From: Burkholderia sp. Ac-20379
GTDB lineage: Bacteria > Pseudomonadota > Gammaproteobacteria > Burkholderiales > Burkholderiaceae
Direction: 5' to 3'
Assembly (NCBI RefSeq): GCF_017104645.1
Contig: NZ_JAAGPF010000029.1
Location: 1-40,755 of the forward strand
DNA: 40,755 nucleotides
Below are positions 8,213 through 15,730 of this stretch, piece by piece (position 1 is the stretch's first letter; every line of letters begins with the position of its first letter). The notes under the pieces were generated by a model. That model did not search any database, was not told the origin of the DNA, and was given only the letters and a program-made list of their open reading frames with translations. The position numbers and the translations under genes are program-made.

Positions 8213-8240
8213 TTGACCTGCCGCGCCAGTTAATGAAAAT
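8213..8240 (+). promoter_or_regulatory. Possible sigma-70 promoter toward the methyltransferase
   Basis: TTGACC (8213-8218) is followed after 16 nt by GAAAAT (8235-8240). The -35 box is good and the -10 box weak. Initiation near 8247 would place both the small frame at 8268 and the methyltransferase gene on one transcript. Confidence 0.35.
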
Positions 8241-8267
8241 GGAAGCATTCATCCGCCGGGAGAGGCG

Positions 8268-8651
8268 ATGCGTAGCGTATTCACTTCCGATCACGCGAAT
8301 CGCGCGGCAGGCTCGACGCCTGCGCCCGGCACGGCCGCGCGCGACCGCTCTCCCGCCGCACCGCAACCGCCGCTGTCGAGCGCGCCCGCCGCGCTGGTGC
8401 GCCGCAACCCAAGTTCTCCTGACGATTGCCGCGCGCCTTGCGCAGCCGGCTTCGCGCGCGATGCTGCATCTGCGCTTGCCGCCCCTCCTTTCCGCCGCGC
8501 GTTCCGGTGTTCCGCCCGGCGCGCGCGCCCGGCCTCGCCGAATCGGGGCCAGCCATCCGGTGCGTCGCATCATGCGGCGCCCGCGCTTCTCCCGAGGCCG
8601 CCCCGCGCGGCCGACCATAACGATCCCCACTCACGGAGCCCCCGATCATGA
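8268..8651 (+). CDS. Doubtful 127-residue leader frame overlapping the methyltransferase start
   Basis: A GGGAGAGG ribosome site precedes the ATG at 8268, and the frame's TGA overlaps the next gene's ATG (ATGA at 8648-8651), the hallmark of translational coupling. The product is rich in Ala, Arg, Pro and Ser with no recognisable fold, and its composition resembles an accidental frame in GC-rich DNA. Third-position GC is less extreme than in neighbours. It may be a coupling leader, a degenerate gene or chance. Confidence 0.25.
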   Translation: MRSVFTSDHANRAAGSTPAPGTAARDRSPAAPQPPLSSAPAALVRRNPSSPDDCRAPCAAGFARDAASALAAPPFRRAFRCSARRARPASPNRGQPSGASHHAAPALLPRPPRAADHNDPHSRSPRS

Positions 8652-9754
8652 CCGCGACCACACTCGATTCGAAGTCCGTAATTGACCAGGACGGCTGGCT
8701 GATCCGCTATTGCGAGCGCGGCCGTGTATCCGACTCGGTGATTCGGGGCGGCATCAGCGCGCTGCTGTGGCAGAAGCTGCGCGCCGAGCACGTCGACGAC
8801 GACGTGGCCCGCATCGACGCGCTCAACGCGTTCGTCGACGACCTGAACCGCAGCCCGATCGCCACCGATTCGCAAACCACGAGCCGCGAGCTGCACGACA
8901 TGCCGGCCGCGTTCTTCGAGGCGCATCTGGGGCCGCGCGTGAAGCAGTCGTGCTGCTATTTCCCGCAGGGCGAGGACACGCTCGCGCACGCCGAGGACGC
9001 CATGCTGGCGCTCTACGCCGAGCGCGCGGAGCTGGCCGACGGCCAGCGCGTGCTCGATCTCGGCTGCGGCTGGGGCGCGCAATCGCTGTGGCTGGCCGAG
9101 CGCTACCGGCAATCGCAGATCGTCGGCCTGACCGTCTCGCAGCGGCAGCGCGAATTCGTCGAGCAACGCGCCAAGGCGCGCGGCCTGACCAACCTGACGA
9201 TCGTGACCGGCGACATCGCCACCTATGAGTTCGCGCCGGGCGACGCCCACTTCGATCGCGTGCTGTCGATCGAGAACTTCGAGCACATGAAGAACTACCG
9301 CGCGCTGCTCGCCAAGCTCTCGCGCTGGATGAGCGACGACGGCAAGCTGTTCGTGCATCTGTTCGCGCACCGGCTGGTGGCGTATCACTTCACGGCGCAG
9401 GACGGCAACGATTGGATGTCGCGCCATTTCTTCGGCGGCGGCACGATGCCGTCGGCGGACTTGCTGCTGCGCTTCCAGGATCATCTGCGCGTGGAGAAGC
9501 AATGGTGGCTCGACGGCACGCACTACCAGCGCACCGCGAACCACTGGCTCGCGTCGCTCGACGCGGCGCACGAGCAGATCCTGCCGATGCTGCGCGAGAC
9601 GTTCGGCGAGGACAACGCGCCGATCGTGTTCCAGCGCTGGCGCATGTTCTACATGGCGGTGGCGGGGCTGTTCGGCTATCGCCACGGCAAGGAATGGGGC
9701 GTCGCGCATTATCTGTTCGACAAGCGCTCGGCGGCGGGGGCCGGGAACGCCTGA
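8648..9754 (+). CDS. CFA-synthase-like SAM-dependent methyltransferase
   Basis: The 368-residue protein has the class I SAM-binding motif VLDLGCGWG (135-143) and the CFA-synthase layout around it (SIENFEHMKNYRALL, KLFVHLFAHR). It has the C-terminal WWLDGTHYQRTANHWL block seen in the subgroup that includes plant coclaurine-type N-methyltransferases and many bacterial proteins of unknown substrate. E. coli Cfa is of similar size, but the N-terminal lipid-binding region differs here. The likely reaction is methyl transfer to a small amine or to an unsaturated fatty-acyl lipid. CGGAG lies 9 nt before the ATG, and a strong terminator follows the stop. It stands alone between divergent and convergent neighbours. 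Confidence 0.85.
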   Translation: MTATTLDSKSVIDQDGWLIRYCERGRVSDSVIRGGISALLWQKLRAEHVDDDVARIDALNAFVDDLNRSPIATDSQTTSRELHDMPAAFFEAHLGPRVKQSCCYFPQGEDTLAHAEDAMLALYAERAELADGQRVLDLGCGWGAQSLWLAERYRQSQIVGLTVSQRQREFVEQRAKARGLTNLTIVTGDIATYEFAPGDAHFDRVLSIENFEHMKNYRALLAKLSRWMSDDGKLFVHLFAHRLVAYHFTAQDGNDWMSRHFFGGGTMPSADLLLRFQDHLRVEKQWWLDGTHYQRTANHWLASLDAAHEQILPMLRETFGEDNAPIVFQRWRMFYMAVAGLFGYRHGKEWGVAHYLFDKRSAAGAGNA

Positions 9755-9773
9755 CGCCCGGCGTCGGGACGCG

Positions 9774-9809
9774 AAAAAGGCGCGTGCTTCGAAGGCACGC
9801 GCCTTTTTT
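9774..9809. terminator. Bidirectional Rho-independent terminator
   Basis: GGCGCGTGC (9779-9787) pairs with GCACGCGCC (9795-9803) around a 7-nt loop. It is flanked by A5 and T6, so it can end transcripts from both the methyltransferase gene and the convergent exporter gene. Confidence 0.9.
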
Positions 9810-9837
9810 ATCGACGGTCAAACGCCGCTGCCCTGGC

Positions 9838-10725
9838 TCACGCGCTCGCGCGCCCCGCCAGCCGCGCGCCGATCCGTTTTCCGTACAAGCCCACCGCCAA
9901 CCCCAGCACGATGAACAGCGTGGCCAGCACCTTCGGCAGCCCCACCTGCTCGCCGAAGATCGCCACCGAGCCAAGCATGCCGAAGATCGGCACCAGCAGC
10001 GACAGCGGCGCCACCGTCGACACCGGATACTTCTTCAGCAGCACGTTCCAGATCCAGTAGCCGAACAGCGTGGTGGGATAAGCCTGGAACAGGATCGAGA
10101 AGACGGCCTTGCCGTCGATGTGCGAGAAGGTTGCCGCGTAACCGGCCGCGCCGTGTTGCAGCCAGGCGATCGCGAACAGCGGGATCGGCGCGAACAGGCT
10201 CGACCAGACGAGAAACGCGAACACGTCCTTCGTGCCGGATTGCTTGATGACGACGTTCGCCGTGCTCCAGGCGATCGCGCCGGCGATCACGAGCGCCACG
10301 CCGAGCGGCTTCGCGGTGCCGTCGGTGATGGTGATGATGCAGGCCAGCCCCAGCAGCGCGATGGCGATGCCGGCGGCCTGATAGCGCGACACGCGCTCCT
10401 TGAATACCGCCGCGCCGAGCAGGATCGTGAAGAACGCGCTGAATTGCAGCACCAGCGAGGCGATCCCCGCCGACAGGCCGGCCTGAATCCCGAGGTTGAC
10501 GATGCCCCACAAGCCGATGCCGAAGATCAGGCCGTAGGCGGCCAGATAACGGAATGCCACCTGCGGCCGGCGAATCAGCAGCACGGCCGGAAACGCGCTC
10601 AGCGTGAAGCGGATGCCCGCGAGAATGAACGGGTCGACCGATTGCAGCCCGAGCTTGATGACCGAGAAATTCAGGCCCCAGATGGCCGTGACGAACACGG
10701 CGAGCAGGATGTCGCGGAGTTTCAT
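9838..10725 (-). CDS. EamA-type DMT-superfamily exporter
   Basis: The 295-residue membrane protein has about ten hydrophobic helices and two EamA repeats. The first (VTAIWGLNFSVIKLGL, LAGIRFTLSAFPAVLL, SLVLQFSAFFTILLGA) closely follows the pattern of E. coli EamA, which exports O-acetylserine and cysteine. The second repeat has APLSLLVPIFGMLGS. It would sit in the inner membrane and export a small metabolite, with the exact cargo uncertain. It is 53 nt downstream of an MFS exporter gene on the same strand, and both are divergent from an HxlR regulator. Confidence 0.87.
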   Translation of the reverse strand: MKLRDILLAVFVTAIWGLNFSVIKLGLQSVDPFILAGIRFTLSAFPAVLLIRRPQVAFRYLAAYGLIFGIGLWGIVNLGIQAGLSAGIASLVLQFSAFFTILLGAAVFKERVSRYQAAGIAIALLGLACIITITDGTAKPLGVALVIAGAIAWSTANVVIKQSGTKDVFAFLVWSSLFAPIPLFAIAWLQHGAAGYAATFSHIDGKAVFSILFQAYPTTLFGYWIWNVLLKKYPVSTVAPLSLLVPIFGMLGSVAIFGEQVGLPKVLATLFIVLGLAVGLYGKRIGARLAGRASA

Positions 10726-10778
10726 TGAGTTGTCCGATGAAAAGGCAATGACGTGAGAGAGGAATCGGTGCCGACCGA

Positions 10779-12014
10779 TCAGGCGCCGCGCGGCATCAGA
10801 CGTCGCGTGGCCGCCCAGAACGCCAGCGCCGCCAGGCTGATCGCCGCGCCCAGCCCGCACACGCCCGGCCATCCCGCGTGCGCATAGGCCGCCGTCGATG
10901 CAATCGCGCCCAGCCCGCTGCCCACCGAATAGAACAGCATGTAGCAACCCACCAGCCGCGCATGCGCCTCCGGCCGCGTGCTGAAAATCAGGCCTTGATT
11001 GACGACGTGGATCGCCTGCCCGCCGATGTCGAGCAGCACGATGCCCACGATCAGCAACCAGATCGACGCGGTCATGCATGCAATCGGCAGCCAGGCGGCG
11101 AGCAACAGCAGCAAGGCCACGCCGGTGGTTGCCTGCCCCAGCCCGCGATCGGTCAGGCGGCCGGCGCGCGCGGCGGCCAACGCACCGAGCGCGCCCACCA
11201 ACCCGAACGCGCCGATGGCCGTGTGCGACATCGAGAACGGCGGCGCGCCGAGCGGCAACACCAGCGCGCTCCAGAACACGCTGAACGACGCGAACATCAG
11301 CAGCCCCAACGTGCCACGCACCTGCAGCACGCGCTCGTGCAGCAGCAGCGACGCCATCGAACGCAGCAACGCGCCGTAACCGAGCTTCACGCGCGATGCC
11401 GGCGGCGCCGGCAGCCATCGCCACAGCACGATCAGCATCGCGATCGCGAACAGGCCCGACACGCAATACACCGCGCGCCAGCCTGCGATGTCGGTCACGA
11501 GCCCGGCCAGCGAACGCGCCATCAGCAGCCCGATCACCACCCCGCCCTGCGCCGCCCCCACCACGCGGCCGCGTTCGCCGTCGCCCGCCAGCGTGGCCGC
11601 ATACGCAATCAGCCCCTGCGTCATCGCCGTGCCGAGCAGCCCCACGCCAACCATGCCCGCGAGCAGCGCCAGCGGCGACGCCGCGGCCGCCACGCCCGCG
11701 CAGGCCGCGATCAGCAGCGCCAGTTGCACGGCGATCAGCCGCCGCCGGTTCAGCAAATCGCCGAGCGGCACGACGAACAGCAGCGCCAGCGCGCAGCCGA
11801 GCTGCGTGGCGGTGATCACGCCGCCCACGTCGGCGTGCGAGATGCCGAAATCGTGCGCAATCGAGTCGAGCAGCGGTTGCGCGTAGTAGACGTTCGCCAC
11901 GCTGGCCGCGCAGCACACCGCCATCAGGGCCACCACGCCGGCAGGCAAGCGGCTCGCAGCCGTTGCCGCGCCGTCTCGCGAGCCGGTTCGTGCCGCACCA
12001 TCGAGTGAAGCCAT
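10779..12014 (-). CDS. MFS transporter (12-TM, YnfM/multidrug type)
   Basis: From the ATG at 12014 (GAGGGGGAA upstream) the product has 411 residues with 12 predicted transmembrane segments. An MFS motif A variant is present (GDLLNRRRLIAVQLALL), along with the ASVANVYYAQPLLDSI opening common in the YnfM-like exporters. In-frame upstream Met codons reach 12044 but lack a ribosome site and run into the operator palindrome. It is first in a likely two-gene unit with the EamA exporter. A divergent HxlR gene 123 nt away probably controls it. Function is most likely efflux of a small toxic compound. Confidence 0.87.
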   Translation of the reverse strand: MASLDGAARTGSRDGAATAASRLPAGVVALMAVCCAASVANVYYAQPLLDSIAHDFGISHADVGGVITATQLGCALALLFVVPLGDLLNRRRLIAVQLALLIAACAGVAAAASPLALLAGMVGVGLLGTAMTQGLIAYAATLAGDGERGRVVGAAQGGVVIGLLMARSLAGLVTDIAGWRAVYCVSGLFAIAMLIVLWRWLPAPPASRVKLGYGALLRSMASLLLHERVLQVRGTLGLLMFASFSVFWSALVLPLGAPPFSMSHTAIGAFGLVGALGALAAARAGRLTDRGLGQATTGVALLLLLAAWLPIACMTASIWLLIVGIVLLDIGGQAIHVVNQGLIFSTRPEAHARLVGCYMLFYSVGSGLGAIASTAAYAHAGWPGVCGLGAAISLAALAFWAATRRLMPRGA

Positions 12015-12030
12015 CGGTTCCCCCTCGCAG

Positions 12031-12095
12031 CAATCTGATTGCAAATTGAAACTGGATTGAGTGTAGGGAAGTCTGTTTTAAAATGCAACGCGTTG
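12031..12095. promoter_or_regulatory. Divergent control region with two palindromes and a promoter
   Basis: CAATCTGATTG (12031-12041) and CAACGCGTTG (12086-12095) are perfect palindromes. Between them TTGAGT (12057-12062) and TAAAAT (12079-12084), 16 nt apart, form a plausible promoter toward the HxlR gene. The second palindrome would overlap the start of that transcript, which fits autorepression. Confidence 0.5.
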
Positions 12096-12137
12096 TGCGC
12101 GGCGACCGAGCGGCGCACGGGTGTCGAGGAGGTGGAG

Positions 12138-12590
12138 ATGGTCAAGCAGAAGCGCCTGGCGGATTCGCCGTGCCCGGTGGCGCGGGCGACCGATATCGTC
12201 GGCGACCGGTGGGCGTTGCTGATCGTGCGCGATGCGTTCGACGGCGTGAGCCGCTTCGGCGATTTCCGCGACAGCCTGGGCGTCGCCAGCAACATCCTGT
12301 CGGCGCGCCTGAAGATGCTGGTGGACGCGGGCATCTTCGAGATCGTGCCGGCGTCGGACGGCACCGCCTATCAGGAGTACGTGCTGACGAGCCGCGGCGA
12401 GGGGCTGTTCCCGGTGATCGTGATGCTGCGTCAGTGGGGCGAGGCGAACCTGTTCGCACGCGGCGAGAAGCACTCGGTGATGGTCGAGCGCAAGAGCGGC
12501 CGCGCGGTCCGCAAGCAGATCCTGCGCGACGCCGACGACAAGCCGCTGAAGGCCGCGCATACGCTGATCAGAAAAATCGAGGCATCCTGA
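12138..12590 (+). CDS. HxlR-family transcriptional regulator
   Basis: The 150-residue protein has the HxlR winged-helix signature: a conserved Cys in CPVARATDIVGDRWALLIVRD, then FGDFRDSLGVASNILSARLKMLVDAGI, then YVLTSRGEGLFPVI. HxlR proteins often sense electrophiles or oxidants through that cysteine. The ATG at 12138 follows GGAGGTGGAG. It is divergent from the two exporter genes and likely represses them. Confidence 0.9.
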   Translation: MVKQKRLADSPCPVARATDIVGDRWALLIVRDAFDGVSRFGDFRDSLGVASNILSARLKMLVDAGIFEIVPASDGTAYQEYVLTSRGEGLFPVIVMLRQWGEANLFARGEKHSVMVERKSGRAVRKQILRDADDKPLKAAHTLIRKIEAS

Positions 12591-12599
12591 ATGCCCATG

Positions 12600-12629
12600 A
12601 AAAAACCGCGCACGAGGCGCGGTTTTTTT
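12600..12629. terminator. Bidirectional Rho-independent terminator
   Basis: CCGCGC (12606-12611) pairs with GCGCGG (12617-12622) around ACGAG, flanked by an A-run and T7. It lies between the convergent HxlR and NCS1 permease genes. Confidence 0.88.
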
Positions 12630-12646
12630 CATTGCATCGGTTCGCT

Positions 12647-14062
12647 TCAGCGCACGATGGCGGCGCGGGCGCTTTCCTGGCGGCGGCGATACGCCGTATC
12701 GCGCGTCGCCAGCCAGTAGTACAGCGGCGAGGTCAGCACCAGCCCGACGATCCACGACAGATCGGCGCCGTCGAGGTAACCCGGCACCGGGCCGGCATAC
12801 ATCGGCGTGTTCATGAACGGGATCTGCACCGCGATGCCCACCGCGTAGGCGATCAGCGCCTGCGGGTTGAACCGGCCGTAGATGCCGCCGTCCACGCGGA
12901 AGATCGACTCGATGTCGTAGTCGCCCTTGTGAATCACGTAGAAGTCGATCAGGTTGATCGCCGTCCACGGCACCAGCACCACCAGCAGCGCCAGCACCAG
13001 ATCCACCAGGTGGCCGATGAAGTTGGTCGACACGCCGATCGCGCCGTAGCACGACGCCACCAGGATCACGATCGAGAACACGGCACGGGCGCGGGCCGTG
13101 GGGATCCAGCGCCACACGAAGGTCTGGATCGAGGTGATGGTCGACAGCACCGCGCCGTACAGGTTCAGCGCGTTGTGGCTGATCACGCTCAGCAGGAACA
13201 GCACCAGCATCAGCGGGCCGAACGGGCCGGTGGCCTGCTTGACGGCGTCCATGGTGTCGGCGCCGGGCGCGACGGCCAGCACGGCCACCGCACCGAACGC
13301 GAACGCCAGCGTCGAGCCGATCGCGCAACCGAGGTACGTGGCCCAGAACGTCGAGGACACCTTGACGTTGGCCGGCAGGTAACGCGAGTAGTCCGATACA
13401 TACGGAGCGAACGCGATCTGCCAGAGCGCCGACAGCGACACCGTGGCGAGCCAGCCGGCGAAGCTGAAGCCGCCGCGCGTCAGGAAATCGGCCGTTTGCA
13501 CGTGCGTGAAGATGTAGCCGAAGCCCACCACGATGCCGATGCCGAGCACCCAGGTGCCGATGCGGTTCAGGATGTGGATGAAGCGGTAGCCGATGATGCC
13601 GATCAGGCCCGAGCCCACCGCGCCGATCACGATGCCCACCGGCACCGGCACGGCCGAGGTGATGCCGTGCAGCGATTTGCCGGCCAGCACGATGTTCGAG
13701 GCGAAGAACGCCACGTACATCACGCCGGCGATCAGCGTGACGAGCAGCGCGCCGAGCGAGCCGAACTGCGCGCGGCTCTGGATCATCTGCGGGATGCCCA
13801 TTTGCGGGCCTTGTGCCGAGTGCAGCGCCATCAGCACGCCGCCGACCGCCTGGCCGACGATGATCGCGATGATGCCCCACACCAGGTTCAGGTGGAACAC
13901 CTGCACGCCGAGCGCGCCGGTCACGATCGGCAGCGGCGCGATATTGCCGCCGAACCACAACGTAAACAGGTCGCGCACCTTGCCGTGGCGATCCTCGGGC
14001 GGCACATAGCCGATCGTATGCTTTTCAATCAACGGGGACGCGGTGCGCTCCGGGGTGGTCAC
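12647..14062 (-). CDS. NCS1-family nucleobase/purine permease
   Basis: The 471-residue protein has about 12 membrane helices and the pattern of the nucleobase:cation symporter-1 family. It opens with TIGYVPPEDRHGKVRDLFTLWFGGN and has the GPQMGIPQMIQSRAQFG loop and the APYVSDYSRYLP segment. Family substrates include cytosine, hypoxanthine/xanthine, allantoin, hydantoins and thiazoles. I chose the GTG at 14060-14062 because AAGGAG stands 8 nt upstream. Earlier in-frame starts have no ribosome site. The gene is divergent from a LysR gene and has an unusually long leader of some 180-250 nt carrying a riboswitch-like fold. A purine cargo is a reasonable guess on that basis only. Confidence 0.9.
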   Translation of the reverse strand: MTTPERTASPLIEKHTIGYVPPEDRHGKVRDLFTLWFGGNIAPLPIVTGALGVQVFHLNLVWGIIAIIVGQAVGGVLMALHSAQGPQMGIPQMIQSRAQFGSLGALLVTLIAGVMYVAFFASNIVLAGKSLHGITSAVPVPVGIVIGAVGSGLIGIIGYRFIHILNRIGTWVLGIGIVVGFGYIFTHVQTADFLTRGGFSFAGWLATVSLSALWQIAFAPYVSDYSRYLPANVKVSSTFWATYLGCAIGSTLAFAFGAVAVLAVAPGADTMDAVKQATGPFGPLMLVLFLLSVISHNALNLYGAVLSTITSIQTFVWRWIPTARARAVFSIVILVASCYGAIGVSTNFIGHLVDLVLALLVVLVPWTAINLIDFYVIHKGDYDIESIFRVDGGIYGRFNPQALIAYAVGIAVQIPFMNTPMYAGPVPGYLDGADLSWIVGLVLTSPLYYWLATRDTAYRRRQESARAAIVR

Positions 14063-14239
14063 GATGATGTCTCCTTGCGTGCGCGGCGGGCCGCGCTGAA
14101 CCGGTTGGGGCCAGCCAGCGCCCCTCGTCAAGCATCAGCAGGCGCCCGGGCGAATCGCGCCCGCCCCGAATCCGTTCATATTTCGAAATCCGAACCAATT
14201 GCGAATGCGTGGCGGGCTTCGCCCGGCGCCGCGGCCACC

Positions 14240-14308
14240 CGATGAAAACCTGCTCGTTCAGCCGCGAAACCCCTGTTTCGCAGCAGTCCGGCAAGCGCGT
14301 TTTCATCG
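14240..14308 (-). ncRNA. Structured leader RNA, riboswitch-like, upstream of the NCS1 permease
   Basis: Read 5' to 3' on the minus strand: CGATGAAAAC (14308-14299) pairs perfectly with GTTTTCATCG (14249-14240). CTGCT (14286-14282) pairs with AGCAG (14254-14250). GCGAAAC (14281-14275) pairs with GTTTCGC (14270-14264) around an AGGG loop. The result is one long stem of 10, 5 and 7 bp broken by a 12-nt bulge on the 5' side (GCGCTTGCCGGA) and a 9-nt bulge on the 3' side (GGCTGAACG). Two opposing asymmetric bulges in a short stem recall my memory of the NMT1 (xanthine-I) riboswitch, which precedes purine transport and oxidation genes. I cannot verify the conserved bases. It lies about 180 nt before the GTG start. 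Confidence 0.5.
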
Positions 14309-14343
14309 GTGAGCCGTTGATGTGAGCCAAAATTTAGCGAAGC

Positions 14344-14365
14344 CGATAACATTTGAGAATTATCG
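14344..14365. promoter_or_regulatory. Inverted repeat CGATAA-N10-TTATCG
   Basis: A perfect 6-bp inverted repeat with a 10-nt spacer lies just upstream (relative to the permease) of the structured leader. Its position suggests a regulator site for the permease promoter, possibly for the divergent LysR protein. Confidence 0.45.
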
Positions 14366-14552
14366 TTTTAGTTTGTCTTGCAAAGCTTTTTGCTATGTCC
14401 AGACATGAATCATTTCGAGCACAAAAGCGGTGCCAAAACGCACCAGATCGGGCCTCGGGCGGGCGTCCGGCGCCGATCGTCCACAATCTTTCATGCTGCA
14501 AGGAGGCGGCCCGCGCGGGCGTGGCAAGGCACATTCGCGCGCCCGATCAAAA

Positions 14553-14576
14553 ATAAAATTTATGCTCGCGTCATAA
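14553..14576. promoter_or_regulatory. Candidate LysR autoregulatory site
   Basis: TTATG (14560-14564) and CATAA (14572-14576) are inverted arms 7 nt apart, a LysR-like dyad. The overlapping ATAAAATTTAT (14553-14563) is itself palindromic. The sites lie about 140 bp before the LysR start. Confidence 0.4.
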
Positions 14577-14714
14577 GATAAAAATCGGCAGCGTGCCGCG
14601 CGCGGGTGCGCGGCGTGCGGTAAGGTGCTAGCCGATCCAACCGACACCCACGCGCGCGCGGGGCCGCCAGCCCCCTGCCTGCCCCAATCCGGCGCGCGAG
14701 CAGCAGAGGTTTCC

Positions 14715-15638
14715 GTGGCTTTCTATACATTGCGACAACTGAAGTATTTCGTGACGACGGTCGAGGCCGGCAGCGTGGCCGAAGCTTCGCGCCAGCTGTT
14801 CATCGCGCAGCCCTCGATTTCGAACGCGATCAAGGGCCTGGAGGAAAGCTTCGGCGTGAAGCTGTTCATCCGCCATCACGCGCAGGGCGTCTCGCTGACG
14901 CCGAGCGGCACGCGCTTCTACCGCAAGGCGCAGGAACTGCTGCGCATGGCGCACGAATTCGAGCAGAACGCGCTGGCCGACAACGACGTGGTGACCGGCC
15001 AGATCGACATCGGCTGCTTCGAGACGGTCGCCCCGCTCTATCTGCCGCAACTGATCGCGGGCTTTCGCGAGCTGTATCCCGGCGTCAACATCCGGATCCG
15101 CGACGGCGATCAGCAGGAACTGGTGCAGGGCCTGACGGCCGGCACGTTCGACGTGGCGTTCGTCTACGAGCACGAACTCGACGGCACCATCGAGACCGAA
15201 CCGCTGATGCCGCCCCAGAAGCCCTACGTGCTGTTGCCCGAAAACCACCGCTTCGCGAGCCAGGCGCAGGTGTCGCTGCGCGACCTGTGCGTCGAGCCGA
15301 TGATCCTGCTCGACGTGCAGCCGAGCCGCACCTATTTCGTCAGCCTGTTCCATGCGCTCGGCCTCACGCCGAACATCGTGTTCGGCTCGCCGTCCATCGA
15401 AATGGTGCGCGGCATGGTCGGCCAGGGCTTCGGCTTCTCGCTGCTGGTCACGCGCCCGCACTCCGAATGCACCTACGACGGGCAAAAGGTCGTGACGATC
15501 GACATCGCCGAGCCGGTGGCGCGCTCGGGCCTCGTCAGCGCGCGCCTGAAGCGCGGCCAGTTGACCAAGCCCGCGCAATTGTTCGTGGATTTCTGCCGCG
15601 AGCGGCTCACGGCGCTGAGCGCCGCGCCGCGCGGCTGA
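14715..15638 (+). CDS. LysR-family transcriptional regulator (CynR/OxyR-like)
   Basis: From the GTG at 14715 (AGAGG upstream) the product has 307 residues. The helix-turn-helix reads YTLRQLKYFVTTVEAGSVAE, then AQPSISNAIKGLEESFGVKLF. The effector domain has IDIGCFETVAPLYLPQLIAGF and GMVGQGFGFSLLV. An in-frame ATG at 14625 would add a low-complexity Pro/Ala tail and is less likely. It is divergent from the NCS1 permease and convergent with the M20/DUF1028/Rid/monooxygenase operon, so it may control either or both. Effector unknown. Confidence 0.88.
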   Translation: MAFYTLRQLKYFVTTVEAGSVAEASRQLFIAQPSISNAIKGLEESFGVKLFIRHHAQGVSLTPSGTRFYRKAQELLRMAHEFEQNALADNDVVTGQIDIGCFETVAPLYLPQLIAGFRELYPGVNIRIRDGDQQELVQGLTAGTFDVAFVYEHELDGTIETEPLMPPQKPYVLLPENHRFASQAQVSLRDLCVEPMILLDVQPSRTYFVSLFHALGLTPNIVFGSPSIEMVRGMVGQGFGFSLLVTRPHSECTYDGQKVVTIDIAEPVARSGLVSARLKRGQLTKPAQLFVDFCRERLTALSAAPRG

Positions 15639-15656
15639 CGCCCGCGCCAACGCAAA

Positions 15657-15691
15657 ACGGCCCGCTCGAAAGCGGGCCGTCTTCCTTTTCC
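15657..15691. terminator. Rho-independent terminator
   Basis: ACGGCCCGCT (15657-15666) pairs with AGCGGGCCGT (15671-15680) over a CGAA tetraloop and is followed by CTTCCTTTTCC. It ends the LysR transcript and, with the A-run on the other side, may also serve the convergent operon. Confidence 0.85.
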
Positions 15692-15730
15692 TGTCGGCGG
15701 GATGGCGCGAACCGGGCCTTGGGCGGCGGC

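Larger units (their letters stand above)
7933..8267. other. Regulatory intergenic region between divergent ADH and methyltransferase genes
   Basis: This gene-free stretch contains the sigma-54 promoter, its adjacent palindrome, the enhancer-like inverted repeats and, on the other strand, a weak sigma-70-like promoter (8213-8240). I see no RNA gene in it. Confidence 0.6.
14063..14714. other. Long AT-richer intergenic region between NCS1 permease and LysR genes
   Basis: This 650-nt gene-free stretch holds the structured leader (14240-14308), CGATAA/TTATCG arms (14344-14365) and TTATG/CATAA arms (14560-14576). Short frames occur but none has a ribosome site and codon use like the neighbours. 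The part from 14330 to 14590 is clearly more AT-rich than the coding DNA around it. Confidence 0.6.

Noticed and set aside
5126-8248. A single 1040-codon frame joining ALDH with upstream sequence
   Set aside because: Only the part from 6655 down is ALDH. The rest is the out-of-frame shadow of the iron alcohol dehydrogenase gene and its promoter region.
14240-14308. TPP riboswitch as explanation of the NCS1 leader fold
   Set aside because: NCS1 transporters of thiamine precursors can carry one, but the conserved CUGAGA and CCUGAUCUGG-type core segments are absent.
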